Shown: positions 1 to 9,418 of the stretch, in pieces | Layout of the letters: each line of letters starts with the position of its first letter | Numbering within the stretch: the first letter of the stretch is position 1 | Assembly: GCF_038051925.1 (NCBI RefSeq) | Contig: NZ_CP150634.1 | Location: 4,410,300-4,474,299 of the forward strand | DNA from: Methylotuvimicrobium sp. KM2 | Lineage (GTDB): Bacteria; Pseudomonadota; Gammaproteobacteria; Methylococcales; Methylomonadaceae | Reading direction: 5' to 3' | DNA length: 64,000 nt | Notes under the pieces: generated by a model | Databases searched by the model: none | What the model saw: only the letters and a program-made list of their open reading frames with translations | Told to the model about the DNA's origin: nothing | Program-made: the position numbers and the translations under genes

Positions 1-3
1 GTT

Positions 4-34
4 GCAAACCCCGTCCTGCCAAAGGACGGTTTGC
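4..34. other. Imperfect hairpin at left edge
   Basis: The arms 4-16 and 24-34 pair over 11 bases with a 2-base bulge and a 7-base loop. It could be the terminator of a gene to the left or part of the adjacent repeat. No clear T-run follows on either strand, so the role is uncertain. Confidence 0.35.
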
Positions 35-59
35 TTTGCCGCGTGAAAAATCACAGCGT

Positions 60-143
60 GTAGCCCGTATGCAGCGTAAGCGGAATACGGGGATTGCGTG
101 GCCTCGAACGTCCCGGATTGCGCTTGCGCTCCATCCGGGCTAC
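60..143. repeat. Inverted-repeat intergenic element
   Basis: Two 32-base arms (60-91 and 112-143) are reverse complements with 5 mismatches, separated by 20 bases. Each arm is itself partly palindromic around its AGCG/CGCT core. Both outer edges read GTAGCCCG / CGGGCTAC. The unit looks like a REP/BIME-type bacterial intergenic repeat. It lies just past the 3' end of the regulator gene that ends at 203, where such elements often sit. No coding potential is seen. Confidence 0.7.
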
Positions 144-202
144 GTTGTTTAGACTCGCCGGAAGCGGTCGGTAGCGATTCAGCAGCGAGGATTTGTGCTT
201 AG

Positions 203-2746
203 CTACTCCTTCGCCAATAGCGAATTTGACTCATTCAAAAGCTCTTCAAATTCATCGATCGCCACCGGCTTTGAAAAAAAATAGCCCTGAAAAACCCGGC
301 ACCCCAGATTTTGTAAAAATAATAGCTGCTCATGGTTTTCAACGCCTTCCGCGATGGTACTTAACCCAAGGCCACCGGCCATCGAAATAATGGCTCTGAC
401 AATTGCTTGGCTTTTACTATCGACAATACAGTCCCGAACAAAAGACTGGTCTACCTTCAGTGTATCCAATGGGAAATTTCTCAGATAACTTAAATTGGAA
501 TAACCGGTACCGAAATCATCGATCGATATTCGAACCCCGATATCCCGTAATTGGGCCAGTGTTTTGATCGATTCGTAAGAATGGTGCATCAAGCAACCCT
601 CGGTTAATTCCAGTTCCAGCATCGACAAATCCTGAAGCCCGCTAGACAAAATGATATGTCGTAAACGTTGCGCGAAGTCTTTTTTAACAAATTGACGCGG
701 CGAAACATTCACAGCCAGATAGCTGCAGGTTTTCTTGAATGGCACCTGAGTTTCCTCCCATTTCCTGAGTCGCTCGCAAGCTGTCGCCAACACCCAATCG
801 CCAATATCATGAATCAACCCGGTTTCCTCGGCCAGGGGAATGAAATCCATAGGTGAAACCGAGCCTAATTGGTCGTTAGTCCAGCGTATCAAACATTCGG
901 CGCCGATAACCGATTGCAGATGGGTGTCCACTTGCGGTTGATAGTGGAGCTCGAACTCGCCGTTTTCGATCGCTTTCTTTAACAACGTCTCCAATGTAAA
1001 ACGTTGACGCTCCCTCTCGGCCATACTGGGGTGAAACAATTTAAATCGGTTGCGTCCTCTTTCTTTCGCGACGTACATCGCCGTATCGGCATGCTTGATT
1101 AAATCATTGCCGGTTGCGGCATCATGAGGGTAAAACGCGATACCGATGCTTCCCGTCACCGTCAATTCATGATGCGCCAAATGGATTGGGGACGCCAATA
1201 CCTTGCGCACCTGTTCAGCTACTTGGACCGTATGCAATTCGGCGACTGATTTTTCTCCCCCCAAATTGGTCAATAAAACAATAAACTCGTCGCCGCCCTG
1301 CCTTGCCACGGTATCGGCTTCTCTGAACATATTTTTTAGCCTTTCGGCAATCGCCATCAATAACTGATCGCCGACCGAGTGCCCTAATGTATCGTTGATA
1401 TTTTTAAAGCGATCCAAATCGATGAACAATAATGCCACGCTGTTGTCGGTTCGTTCGGACTGAGCCAAGGCTATTCGCAGTCGATCGCTCAACAAGGTTC
1501 TATTTGCGAGCCCCGTCAAATCGTCAAAGTAGGCTAACTTGCGGATTTCTTGTTCCTGCGCCTTTTGATTGGAAATATCGGTAAACACCGCAATGTATTG
1601 GGCGACGTTCCCTTGAGCATCGGCAATAGCGGTGATACTCAACCACTCCGGATAAATCTCACCATTTTTACGCCGATTCCATATTTCGCCTTGCCACTTC
1701 CCGTTTTTTCGCAAGCCGTTCCATAACGAGCGATAGAATAGCTTATCTTGCTTTCCGGATTTAAGAATGCTGATATTTTTGCCAAGCACATCCTTCGCCG
1801 CATATCCGGTAATCGCTTCAAAAGCGCTATTGACTCGCAACAGCACGCCACGAGCATCGGTAATTGCAATACCGTCCAACGTATTCGCGAATACGGAGGC
1901 GGTTAGCCGAACTTCCAACTCCGACCGTATGCGTACCAACAAGTGAGTCAATTTTTCCGCAATACTTTTAAAAATACGGGCTCCGGCGCCATTATCAGTC
2001 GCCGGCGTATAGAGTAAAACGCCCAATAACCGGTCCGCTTCGATCAATGACAATGCTTGCCACGGCGGAAAGCCGTTACCGGCAACTAATGATTGCGTCG
2101 GCAACCCCTCGATTCGCTCAGGATAATGCGTTAATCCGGGATCGGTTTGACCAACGAACTTCAATCCTTCATCATTCATTAGATAAAGCGCACAGGAACG
2201 GCTGAACGACTGAACTAAAGGCTCCTGTGCAATCAAATTTAGGGTTTGCCTTGCCATTTCTTCGAGCGAATCGAACGTTCCGCACTTCAATGCCATCAAC
2301 GATGACAACAAGGCCTGCAAGCGAATGTCGTTATATTGATCGCTAAGCGCTTGTGCGGCGCGCAACATATAACGAACATGGTGGATCAGCACCGGCCAAT
2401 TGATCGGTTTCGTAATAAAATCGCTGGCTCCAGCCTGATATGCCTCTTCAATCGACCGAGTGTCGTCGGAGCCCGTCAAGATCAGAATCGGGACATGCTG
2501 CCCTTGGGGTAATGCTCTGATTATCCGGCAAACTTCGATGCCGTCGATTCCGGGCATATTGATATCGAGCAAAATAATATCGGGATGAACTTGCTCATAA
2601 ACAACCAGGCCGCGCTCTCCGCTTTCCGCCGATTCAACGGTAAACCCATGGGGTGCCAATGCCTCGCTAACCAAGATCCGAATCGCGGGATCGTCATCGA
2701 TGATTAACAAAAGCGGTTGTTCGGCTGTTCGGTCTGTTGGCGACAT
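203..2746 (-). CDS. Response regulator with GGDEF and EAL domains (c-di-GMP turnover)
   Basis: Cytoplasmic response regulator of about 847 residues. The receiver domain (about 10-125) has the acidic pair D17/D18, phospho-acceptor D61 in LLDINMPG and K113. A GAF-like region (about 150-275) and a PAS domain (about 285-395) follow. The GGDEF domain has an intact motif at 484-488 and an RxxD inhibitory site (READ, 475-478). The EAL domain has ECL (617-619) in place of EAL but keeps IDDFGTGYS, AEGVE and QGYFFSKP, so phosphodiesterase activity remains plausible. The ATG at 2746 lies 8 bases after the stop of the upstream hybrid kinase and is preferred over a longer reading frame that would overlap it. 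It is the last gene of the TonB receptor/substrate-binding protein/kinase operon and is probably phosphorylated by that kinase (inferred from order). Confidence 0.93.
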   Translation of the reverse strand: MSPTDRTAEQPLLLIIDDDPAIRILVSEALAPHGFTVESAESGERGLVVYEQVHPDIILLDINMPGIDGIEVCRIIRALPQGQHVPILILTGSDDTRSIEEAYQAGASDFITKPINWPVLIHHVRYMLRAAQALSDQYNDIRLQALLSSLMALKCGTFDSLEEMARQTLNLIAQEPLVQSFSRSCALYLMNDEGLKFVGQTDPGLTHYPERIEGLPTQSLVAGNGFPPWQALSLIEADRLLGVLLYTPATDNGAGARIFKSIAEKLTHLLVRIRSELEVRLTASVFANTLDGIAITDARGVLLRVNSAFEAITGYAAKDVLGKNISILKSGKQDKLFYRSLWNGLRKNGKWQGEIWNRRKNGEIYPEWLSITAIADAQGNVAQYIAVFTDISNQKAQEQEIRKLAYFDDLTGLANRTLLSDRLRIALAQSERTDNSVALLFIDLDRFKNINDTLGHSVGDQLLMAIAERLKNMFREADTVARQGGDEFIVLLTNLGGEKSVAELHTVQVAEQVRKVLASPIHLAHHELTVTGSIGIAFYPHDAATGNDLIKHADTAMYVAKERGRNRFKLFHPSMAERERQRFTLETLLKKAIENGEFELHYQPQVDTHLQSVIGAECLIRWTNDQLGSVSPMDFIPLAEETGLIHDIGDWVLATACERLRKWEETQVPFKKTCSYLAVNVSPRQFVKKDFAQRLRHIILSSGLQDLSMLELELTEGCLMHHSYESIKTLAQLRDIGVRISIDDFGTGYSNLSYLRNFPLDTLKVDQSFVRDCIVDSKSQAIVRAIISMAGGLGLSTIAEGVENHEQLLFLQNLGCRVFQGYFFSKPVAIDEFEELLNESNSLLAKE

Positions 2747-2754
2747 AGTTGCGT

Positions 2755-5568
2755 TCACGATAAAGAATCGAGTTGCGCGCGCAAGGCATCGGCGACGCAA
2801 TCGAATTCATTTTCAATAGTGGTTATTAAATCCGATAGATCTTGCCACTGTGCAGCGATCGCCTGGATCTCTAAACGTTTACAAACTGCGGATAAGGTAT
2901 CGGCACCGAGATTGGCACTAGACGATTTTAAGCTGTGCGCGGTTTTTCTCACGACATCCCTATTCTCTTGCGCATAAGCCTGCTTGATTGTTCGAATTTG
3001 TTCCGGCGATGTCTCTAAATAAATCGTTATGATTTTCGCTAAAATAGCGGTCGAACCACCGGGATCTAAGTCTCGAATTCTGGCGAGTGCATCCATATCC
3101 AACACCGAATGATCGGAACTTTCAATTGATCTTATTGAAACGCTTTGAACTTTATGCGGCAACCAATGCTTCAGCTTATCGATTAAGTCTTCGACGATAA
3201 AAGGCTTACTCAAAAAATCGTCCATACCAACTGTCGCGCAACGCTCCCGATCGCCGGAAATTGTTGCCGCCGTCAACGCAATGATGGGCGTTTTAATCCG
3301 CTGCTGTTCGCATTCGAGCGCACGAATTTTTTCGGTGGCCGTATAACCATCCATGACCGGCATCTGGCAATCCATCAAGATCAAATCGAAATCATGCTCG
3401 GTAAATTGCTCGACGGCTTCGGCACCATCGGCGCAAAGAGTCGTGCGGCATTCGAGGCCTGCAAGAATGGCCTTCGCGAGCTCTTGATTAACAAGGTTAT
3501 CTTCAACCACTAAAATAGCCGCTTCCGGAAGTTTAACTAAATCGCATCGAGAAGAATTCTCACCAGCCCCGGGACAATTATCCGTGGCAAGAACGGAAGG
3601 CTTGATGCATTTTTGCAAATCGAGTAGATGATAGGGTTGATTCAAATAGGCATCCGCCTGTTCGGACAACTCCGCATTACCCCACAGCACTGTCCGTAAC
3701 CCGGTTAATCCTGACGTCTTGCCGATTTCCGTCAACAAGGCGCCGAGTCCCGACAAACGATCATCAATCACAATCGTATCGAACGCCTCCGCGTTATCGG
3801 CAGCCTCGCGCATCTTCGCTAATGCCTCATACGTTGTTGCCGAAGTTACCGCGCCCCCCGACCATGCCTGTATCTGTCTCGCCATAATATCAACCTGTGC
3901 ACCCGGCTGAGCCGCAATTAAAACCTTGCAACCTTGCAAAGACATCGCAGGCTCACTGTGCATCGGCGCCGGCTTCTCCAGCGACAACTCCACGGTAAAT
4001 TGCGATCCCACACCCGGTTCGCTGCTGCAATCGATAGAGCCTCCCATTAATTCGACCAATTGCCGGGTAATACTCAAACCTAGTCCGGAACCGCCGTATA
4101 AGCGGCTCGACGACTCATCGGCCTGAGTGAAGGGCTCGAAAATGAATTTGAGCTTGTCCGGCTCGATGCCGATACCGGTATCTTGGATTTCGATGCGATA
4201 GCGAACCGACAAAGCATTTTCGTCCAGCACCCGCACCCTAATAATCACTTGGCCTCGATGCGTGAATTTAAGTGCGTTACCGACCAAATTCACCAAAACT
4301 TGATGCAAATGCGCCTGATCGCCGCAGACCCATGTCGATAATCCCGGCATCACGTCGAAACACAAATCGACATTTTTAGCCGCCGCTTGCGCCGAAAATA
4401 AATCGGCGATTTGATTCAAGGTGACATAAAGATCGAAATTGTCCGAATGTAAATCAAATTTACCGGCTTCGATCTTCGAAAAATCCAGAATATCGTTGAT
4501 TAACGATAATAACGACTGCGATGAATTGGCGATCAATTGCACATAATGCCGCTCTTGCTTATTCAAGCCTTCTTTCAGTAATAATTCGCTAAAACCGATG
4601 ATCGCATTCATCGGCGTCCTGATTTCATGGCTCATGTTAGCCAAAAATTGCGATTTAGCCCGATTCGCGGCTTGCGCTTCTTCAGCCAGCATGACGGCTT
4701 TATCGGTAGCGACTTCCAGCGCTTTCGTGCGTAGCCGAACTTTTTCACGCAAATCTTCACGCTGCGCCATGATGCGGGAGCGGTAAATGCTCAATCTTCT
4801 GAGCATCTTATTGAACGCTTCGGTCAACTCATTAATTTCCCTGCCACCCTTGATTTTTAACTGCTGATCGAAGTGCCCGTTGGAAATATCGATCGCCGCA
4901 TCGGCCAAACGCCGGGCGGGCAAAGTAATTTTCCTCGTCATCCTGACCGTCAACAAAATCGCGACTATTGAAATCGCCAAGCTCACCAATAGCGCATTAA
5001 CGATCGCGATTCCTGCCGTCCGAAAAAAAGGCCCCAATAACAAACCGTATTCAATGCGCCCGATATATTCGGGCGTTTGAGAGCTATCGTTCAATTCCAG
5101 CAACATGGAATCGTCGGGCGCCTGACTGTAGCCATAAATCTCTTTGCCGAATGCCAAGCTTGCATAACGGCTTCTGTGCGTCAATAGCGTCAACAATCGC
5201 GGCCGCGCTTGCTCAGTTGGGGACGTAGGCTCATAATCGCCGTAGATAGTACTATGCCGATACATCAGCTGATTATCGGCATCGTAAAAACGGATATAAG
5301 CGATCTCGCCTATTTGATCCAGTTTACGTGCAATCTCATGCAATTCGCGGACATTACGGGTATAGAGCGCATATTCGCTGTTGATCGCAATCATTTCAAC
5401 CAAAACCCGGGCATGGGTCAGCAGACGACTGTAATTATCGGCAATAGACTGATAGGCATTGACGCCCGTAATAATCAGCGACGTACTGAGAATCAGCAAA
5501 ATCACGAACGCATTGAACTCCTGAGTCAGGCTCCTTTGCGACTTTACGTTAAAAAACTTCATGGGCAT
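2755..5568 (-). CDS. Hybrid sensor histidine kinase (BarA-like: HAMP-HisKA-HATPase-REC-HPt)
   Basis: Inner-membrane phosphorelay kinase of 937 residues. A first membrane helix lies near residues 20-40, then a periplasmic sensory segment of about 135 residues, a second helix near 180-205 and a HAMP linker. The H-box is in FLANMSHEIRTPMNAIIGFS. The ATPase domain shows the N-box (LVNLVGNALKF), DTGIGI and GLGLSI motifs. A degenerate receiver-like stretch precedes a true receiver (VVEDN, LILMDCQMPVMDGY, SKPF). The C-terminal HPt domain carries AHSLKSSSANLG. The start overlaps the end of the substrate-binding protein gene by 20 bases (or 14 if the second Met is used), implying translational coupling. 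The likely input is the upstream substrate-binding protein and the output is the GGDEF/EAL regulator; both are inferences from operon order. Confidence 0.93.
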   Translation of the reverse strand: MPMKFFNVKSQRSLTQEFNAFVILLILSTSLIITGVNAYQSIADNYSRLLTHARVLVEMIAINSEYALYTRNVRELHEIARKLDQIGEIAYIRFYDADNQLMYRHSTIYGDYEPTSPTEQARPRLLTLLTHRSRYASLAFGKEIYGYSQAPDDSMLLELNDSSQTPEYIGRIEYGLLLGPFFRTAGIAIVNALLVSLAISIVAILLTVRMTRKITLPARRLADAAIDISNGHFDQQLKIKGGREINELTEAFNKMLRRLSIYRSRIMAQREDLREKVRLRTKALEVATDKAVMLAEEAQAANRAKSQFLANMSHEIRTPMNAIIGFSELLLKEGLNKQERHYVQLIANSSQSLLSLINDILDFSKIEAGKFDLHSDNFDLYVTLNQIADLFSAQAAAKNVDLCFDVMPGLSTWVCGDQAHLHQVLVNLVGNALKFTHRGQVIIRVRVLDENALSVRYRIEIQDTGIGIEPDKLKFIFEPFTQADESSSRLYGGSGLGLSITRQLVELMGGSIDCSSEPGVGSQFTVELSLEKPAPMHSEPAMSLQGCKVLIAAQPGAQVDIMARQIQAWSGGAVTSATTYEALAKMREAADNAEAFDTIVIDDRLSGLGALLTEIGKTSGLTGLRTVLWGNAELSEQADAYLNQPYHLLDLQKCIKPSVLATDNCPGAGENSSRCDLVKLPEAAILVVEDNLVNQELAKAILAGLECRTTLCADGAEAVEQFTEHDFDLILMDCQMPVMDGYTATEKIRALECEQQRIKTPIIALTAATISGDRERCATVGMDDFLSKPFIVEDLIDKLKHWLPHKVQSVSIRSIESSDHSVLDMDALARIRDLDPGGSTAILAKIITIYLETSPEQIRTIKQAYAQENRDVVRKTAHSLKSSSANLGADTLSAVCKRLEIQAIAAQWQDLSDLITTIENEFDCVADALRAQLDSLS

Positions 5569-6478
5569 CTTGAATCAAATTTTCCGGCAATTCCAACTTC
5601 ATATGCCGTAGCGTTTTCATATTGATCGAGTAAAACACTTTCCGGGGCGGCTCCACCGGAATTTGTTCGGGAGGAATGCCGTTCAAAATTTTCACGATTT
5701 TTTCGCCGCACTGAACTCCAATATCGAAATAGTCTCGATCGAGCGAATAAAGCGCCCCTGCCTTGGTCCACTGATTCGACAAACCGACCAAAGGAATTCG
5801 GTTTCGAAACGAATAAAGCAACACATGCTTGGCGGTTTGCGCATTTAAAATACCGGATTCGGCGAAACTCCATAACGCTCCGGTATTCTGCGGCAAACGT
5901 TTCAATACGGACGGCAAATCCGAGTGATCGTTGACGGCTTGCGCATGAAGCCTGAGCCCGATTTGCTCGGCAAGTTGCTGAGCCCTACCTAATTCGGCAC
6001 CGCTTTTTTCTTCATGATACAACACGGCAATCGACTTATCGGAACCGATAAACATCTTGAGCCATTGCAGTTCGATTTCCAACGGAAACTTCAGCACTAA
6101 CCCAGTGACATTCTCGCTATCGCCCAAGGCTTTTTCGTCAACGATCAGCCCCGCGCATATGGGCAATTCGCTAAACTCAGATACGGCAAATGCAGTCGCC
6201 TGACTACCCAGCGATAAAACGGCTCGGGACCGACTGGCCGAAACGGCTGCTTTAATCGGGGCATTATTGCTGGCGTCTTTATAAACATGCACATCGAGCT
6301 CAATACGGAACCCGCTGACCGAAAAAGCTTGTCGAACACCCTCTAGAACCTCCTGATAAGGTTCCGCATCCCGACTCAAAATCGCGGTAATCGTAATACT
6401 CTGCGTATCGGCGAGACACTGGGGCACGCAAATCAGCAGGCTTGACAACCAGCAGCCGATTACGATCAATCGGCTCAT
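5549..6478 (-). CDS. ABC-type periplasmic substrate-binding protein (PF04392-like)
   Basis: Secreted protein of 309 residues with an N-terminal signal peptide (hydrophobic stretch to about residue 22, likely cut after LADT or nearby). The body looks like the ABC_sub_bind family (PF04392), a two-lobed periplasmic fold related to LivJ/LacI-type binding proteins. No permease or ATPase gene lies nearby. The next gene downstream is a hybrid kinase with a periplasmic sensory domain. A sensing role, presenting a ligand to the kinase, therefore fits better than uptake (inference). It starts 3 bases after the stop of the TonB-dependent receptor gene and overlaps the kinase gene. The ligand cannot be told from the sequence. 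Confidence 0.85.
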   Translation of the reverse strand: MSRLIVIGCWLSSLLICVPQCLADTQSITITAILSRDAEPYQEVLEGVRQAFSVSGFRIELDVHVYKDASNNAPIKAAVSASRSRAVLSLGSQATAFAVSEFSELPICAGLIVDEKALGDSENVTGLVLKFPLEIELQWLKMFIGSDKSIAVLYHEEKSGAELGRAQQLAEQIGLRLHAQAVNDHSDLPSVLKRLPQNTGALWSFAESGILNAQTAKHVLLYSFRNRIPLVGLSNQWTKAGALYSLDRDYFDIGVQCGEKIVKILNGIPPEQIPVEPPRKVFYSINMKTLRHMKLELPENLIQDAHEVF

Positions 6479-6481
6479 CGG

Positions 6482-8437
6482 TTAAAACTCATAATTGAAC
6501 TTAACCAAAAACAAACGCCCGTTTTGTTCGATGGTTTCGGCGCGCAAGTCGGTCGTAGAAGGATCGTGATAACGACTATCGAAGAGATTATAAATACTGC
6601 CGCTCAGCTCCAGCCCCGGAATCAAATTGCTGGAAAAAACGGTCATATTAGCCAGAAAATAGCCGGGCACGTTTGATGAAAATGTGTTGCGCCGGCTGGT
6701 ATAACTCAAGTTAAAACCGGCAAAGACAAGATCTTGCCACAAAGGACCGGTAATATTGAGTTTGGTTAGGTGTTCGGGCGAGTTTTCGGGTTTTCTGGGG
6801 TCGCCCTGTACCTTCGATTGCTGGTAGGCATAACTGAAAGCCGCGCGCCAACCGTTTTCCCACTGCCCTTGCAGCTCGGTTTCGATGCCGTAAGTTTCGA
6901 TCGAATTGACGTTTTTATAAATATAAGGATTCTCAACCGTCCCGCCTCCGGTCAAGCGAATCATATCGAATTCCTGGTTGAAATAAGGCGCGAGCGTAAG
7001 CAGATAATTGCGTTGAATACGCTGAATGAGATTCACTTCATAAGAGCGCATCGTCTCAGGCTCTAAATCCGAACTCCCGACCCAAATATTGCCGAAACGG
7101 TAATTTTCCTCGAAAGCGCTCGGCACGCGAAACGACTGGCCGTATAACAGCTTTAAGGTCGTATCGGTAAACGGTTGGTAAATGAGCGCAGCCCGGGGAT
7201 TTACTGCATCGGCGATACCTTCATAACGGTCATACCGCACGCCGGCATTCAAGGTGAGATTATCTAAAATACGGTAATCGTCCTGAATATAAACACCCCA
7301 AATCGTGCGTTTGATAGCCACATCCGCAAATTGTTCGCCGGATCCCCGCTCGAAACTGCGCATCGCCTGCTGAAAATTATACCGGTATTCGCCGCCGACA
7401 ATGACGTGATGGTCGCCGAATGATTTCGACAATTTCAGCTCGTTACCCCATAACTGACCGCGAAACACGTCGCGGCTTAAATCGTCCGGCACGAAGGCAT
7501 AATAACCGTCGAAAGCATTGAAGTCGTAATAGGTACGCGCCATGACTTCGAGACCGTTATCGAAATAATGTTCGTAGAGCAAATCGGCATAAGCGCGATC
7601 GTCATCCAGACTATTACGGGAGTCGTTGAAAATCGTGTCGACAATCGGCACCGGCGGCCGCTTGCTGCGGCTGACGTAAGCGCCGCTCAAGGTAAAATCG
7701 CCCACCGTGTATTTGGCAAAACCGCGCTCGGAACGGTCCTTATCCACATCGCGAGCGGTCCCGAGACCGGCCACGGACAAATTATCCTCGCCCTCGCTCT
7801 GAAAATGCGAACCGGACAAATAGAGCTCCGATCCGTTGTCGAAGCGTTGCCCGTAAGTGAATTTCCCCTTATAGGTCTCCTGACTGCCGAATACGCCGGT
7901 CACGGACGGGCCTTCAAGATCGCGGCCGCGCTTGGTAATGATATTGAGTATGCCGAGAAAAGCATTGCTGCCATAGAGAGAAGATGCCGGCCCGCGAACC
8001 AGCTCGACGCGACTGATATCGTCGACATCGACCATGAACTCGGATCCGATCGCGCTGAAATCGACCAGATTGTCGTTGCTGCGATGACCGTCGATCAATA
8101 CCAAAACACGGGTATTGTAATCGCCGCTCCGATTGAAACCGCGAATACCTATACGCTGATAAATCCGATCATTGCTGGTATACATGCCGCGCATGCTGCC
8201 TACAATATCGCCTAGATTGCGATAACCGAATTTTTTGATATCCTCTGATGTCACGATACTGACAGACGAAGGCGCCTGCGTGACCGGCTGCTCGTATCGC
8301 GATGCGCTATAGACCGAAGGAATGTCTTCAAACAATATTTTTTCGTCGAGCGCTACCGTAAAATCTTCGGCAACAACACGAAATGTCAGCACCAGATTCA
8401 GCAAAAAAGACCTGGCAAATACTTTCGGGATTATCAA
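6482..8437 (-). CDS. TonB-dependent outer-membrane receptor
   Basis: Outer-membrane beta-barrel of about 650 residues. The plug domain is recognisable (VTQAPSSVSIVTSEDIKKFGYRNLGDIV, then RIGIRGFNRSGDYNTRVLVLIDGHR and ELVRGPASSLYGSNAFLGIL; shown here as separate pieces). The C-terminus ends in an aromatic beta-strand (FLVKFNYEF), as expected for BAM-inserted proteins. No ATG exists near the N-terminus. I chose the TTG at 8437 because GGAG lies about 8 bases upstream and because it yields a short signal peptide ending VVA. An upstream TTG at 8506 is the alternative. It is the first gene of the sensory operon, 3 bases before the substrate-binding protein. It resembles colicin I/vitamin-type receptors of the Cir/IroN/BtuB group in general layout; the ligand is unknown. 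Confidence 0.9.
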   Translation of the reverse strand: MIIPKVFARSFLLNLVLTFRVVAEDFTVALDEKILFEDIPSVYSASRYEQPVTQAPSSVSIVTSEDIKKFGYRNLGDIVGSMRGMYTSNDRIYQRIGIRGFNRSGDYNTRVLVLIDGHRSNDNLVDFSAIGSEFMVDVDDISRVELVRGPASSLYGSNAFLGILNIITKRGRDLEGPSVTGVFGSQETYKGKFTYGQRFDNGSELYLSGSHFQSEGEDNLSVAGLGTARDVDKDRSERGFAKYTVGDFTLSGAYVSRSKRPPVPIVDTIFNDSRNSLDDDRAYADLLYEHYFDNGLEVMARTYYDFNAFDGYYAFVPDDLSRDVFRGQLWGNELKLSKSFGDHHVIVGGEYRYNFQQAMRSFERGSGEQFADVAIKRTIWGVYIQDDYRILDNLTLNAGVRYDRYEGIADAVNPRAALIYQPFTDTTLKLLYGQSFRVPSAFEENYRFGNIWVGSSDLEPETMRSYEVNLIQRIQRNYLLTLAPYFNQEFDMIRLTGGGTVENPYIYKNVNSIETYGIETELQGQWENGWRAAFSYAYQQSKVQGDPRKPENSPEHLTKLNITGPLWQDLVFAGFNLSYTSRRNTFSSNVPGYFLANMTVFSSNLIPGLELSGSIYNLFDSRYHDPSTTDLRAETIEQNGRLFLVKFNYEF

Positions 8438-8624
8438 CAGGATTGCTCCACCATTCGACTCGATTGCTCGTGCAACCAAACGAAATACCGGAACGCAACG
8501 ATGCAAGCCGGTTATTATACTTTAGAAATAAGCGAACAGACATTGTCTTAAACGCGAAACCAAGCCGCAGCTCGATGCTTGATTATCGCCCCCGGGCAAC
8601 CCTATCCTGGAAATTGCCGATACC

Positions 8625-9389
8625 TTACATCAACGGCAAAATCTGATCCAAAACCTTGCCGTTCGTGACCAAAATCTGTTTCGGAAAAATACCGGGATTA
8701 CCCTTGAAGTCGGTCACGGTTGCACCCGCTTCCTTCGCGATCAATGCGCCCGCCGCGACATCATAAAGGTTCAATTCTTGCTCCCAAAACGCATCGACCT
8801 GAGCATCCGCAACCAAACACAAATCCAACGCCGCCGACCCCAGTCGACGCTGCCCGGCCGTCACTTGCGCTATCCGGCAAAAGCGCGCCAAGTTATTGTC
8901 TGTCAAATAACTTCGCAAACACGCAAAACCCGTGCTGACCATCGCATCGGCCAAGTTGGTTTCCGAAGACACATGAATACGCTCGCCATTCTTGTATGCG
9001 CCTTGCCCTTTTTGCGCCCAATAATAATCGTCGAACGCCGGCGCATAAACCGCGCCGAATTCCATTTCACCCTCAATTTCGAGCGCCACGCTGAGCGACC
9101 AAAAATACTGGCCTTTCGAAAACGAATGCGTGCCGTCGATCGGATCGACAACCCAACGACTGCTTTGGTTTTCGGTCTTACCGCTTTCCTCGCCCCAAAA
9201 ACCGAATTGCGGATAGCGCCCGGTCAACTCCTTCTTCAAAAACGCTTCAACCGCGACATCGGCTTCGGTAACGAAATCGCGGGGCGCTTTTTTAGTAATT
9301 TCTATATGCTTCAAAGCTTTGAAATGATTCAATGCAATGGAACCGGCTTCGCGGATAACCCGCTCAAGATCGCTTGTAGAAATAGACAT
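8625..9389 (-). CDS. Inositol-monophosphatase-family phosphatase
   Basis: Mg2+-dependent, Li+-sensitive-type phosphatase of 254 residues. Motif 1 is complete (WVVDPIDGTHSF) and is preceded by the metal-ligand segment GEESG. The second acidic site is NLYDVAAGALIAKEAGATVTD. Length and motifs fit SuhB, CysQ and HisN-type members. Substrate assignment (inositol phosphate, PAP or histidinol phosphate) is not safe from sequence alone. AAGG lies about 8 bases before the ATG at 9389. It follows the alkaline phosphatase gene by 29 bases on the same strand, so the two phosphatases are probably co-transcribed. Confidence 0.9.
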   Translation of the reverse strand: MSISTSDLERVIREAGSIALNHFKALKHIEITKKAPRDFVTEADVAVEAFLKKELTGRYPQFGFWGEESGKTENQSSRWVVDPIDGTHSFSKGQYFWSLSVALEIEGEMEFGAVYAPAFDDYYWAQKGQGAYKNGERIHVSSETNLADAMVSTGFACLRSYLTDNNLARFCRIAQVTAGQRRLGSAALDLCLVADAQVDAFWEQELNLYDVAAGALIAKEAGATVTDFKGNPGIFPKQILVTNGKVLDQILPLM

Positions 9390-9418
9390 TATCGGCCTTA
9401 GAAATGAATTAAAGCCGT

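Noticed and set aside
7568..8215. 215-codon open frame on the plus strand
   Set aside because: It lies fully antisense to the TonB-dependent receptor plug region, which has clear family motifs; no ribosome-binding site or recognisable domain.
8778..9401. 207-codon plus-strand frame
   Set aside because: Antisense to the inositol-monophosphatase-family gene; composition is a mirror of that gene.
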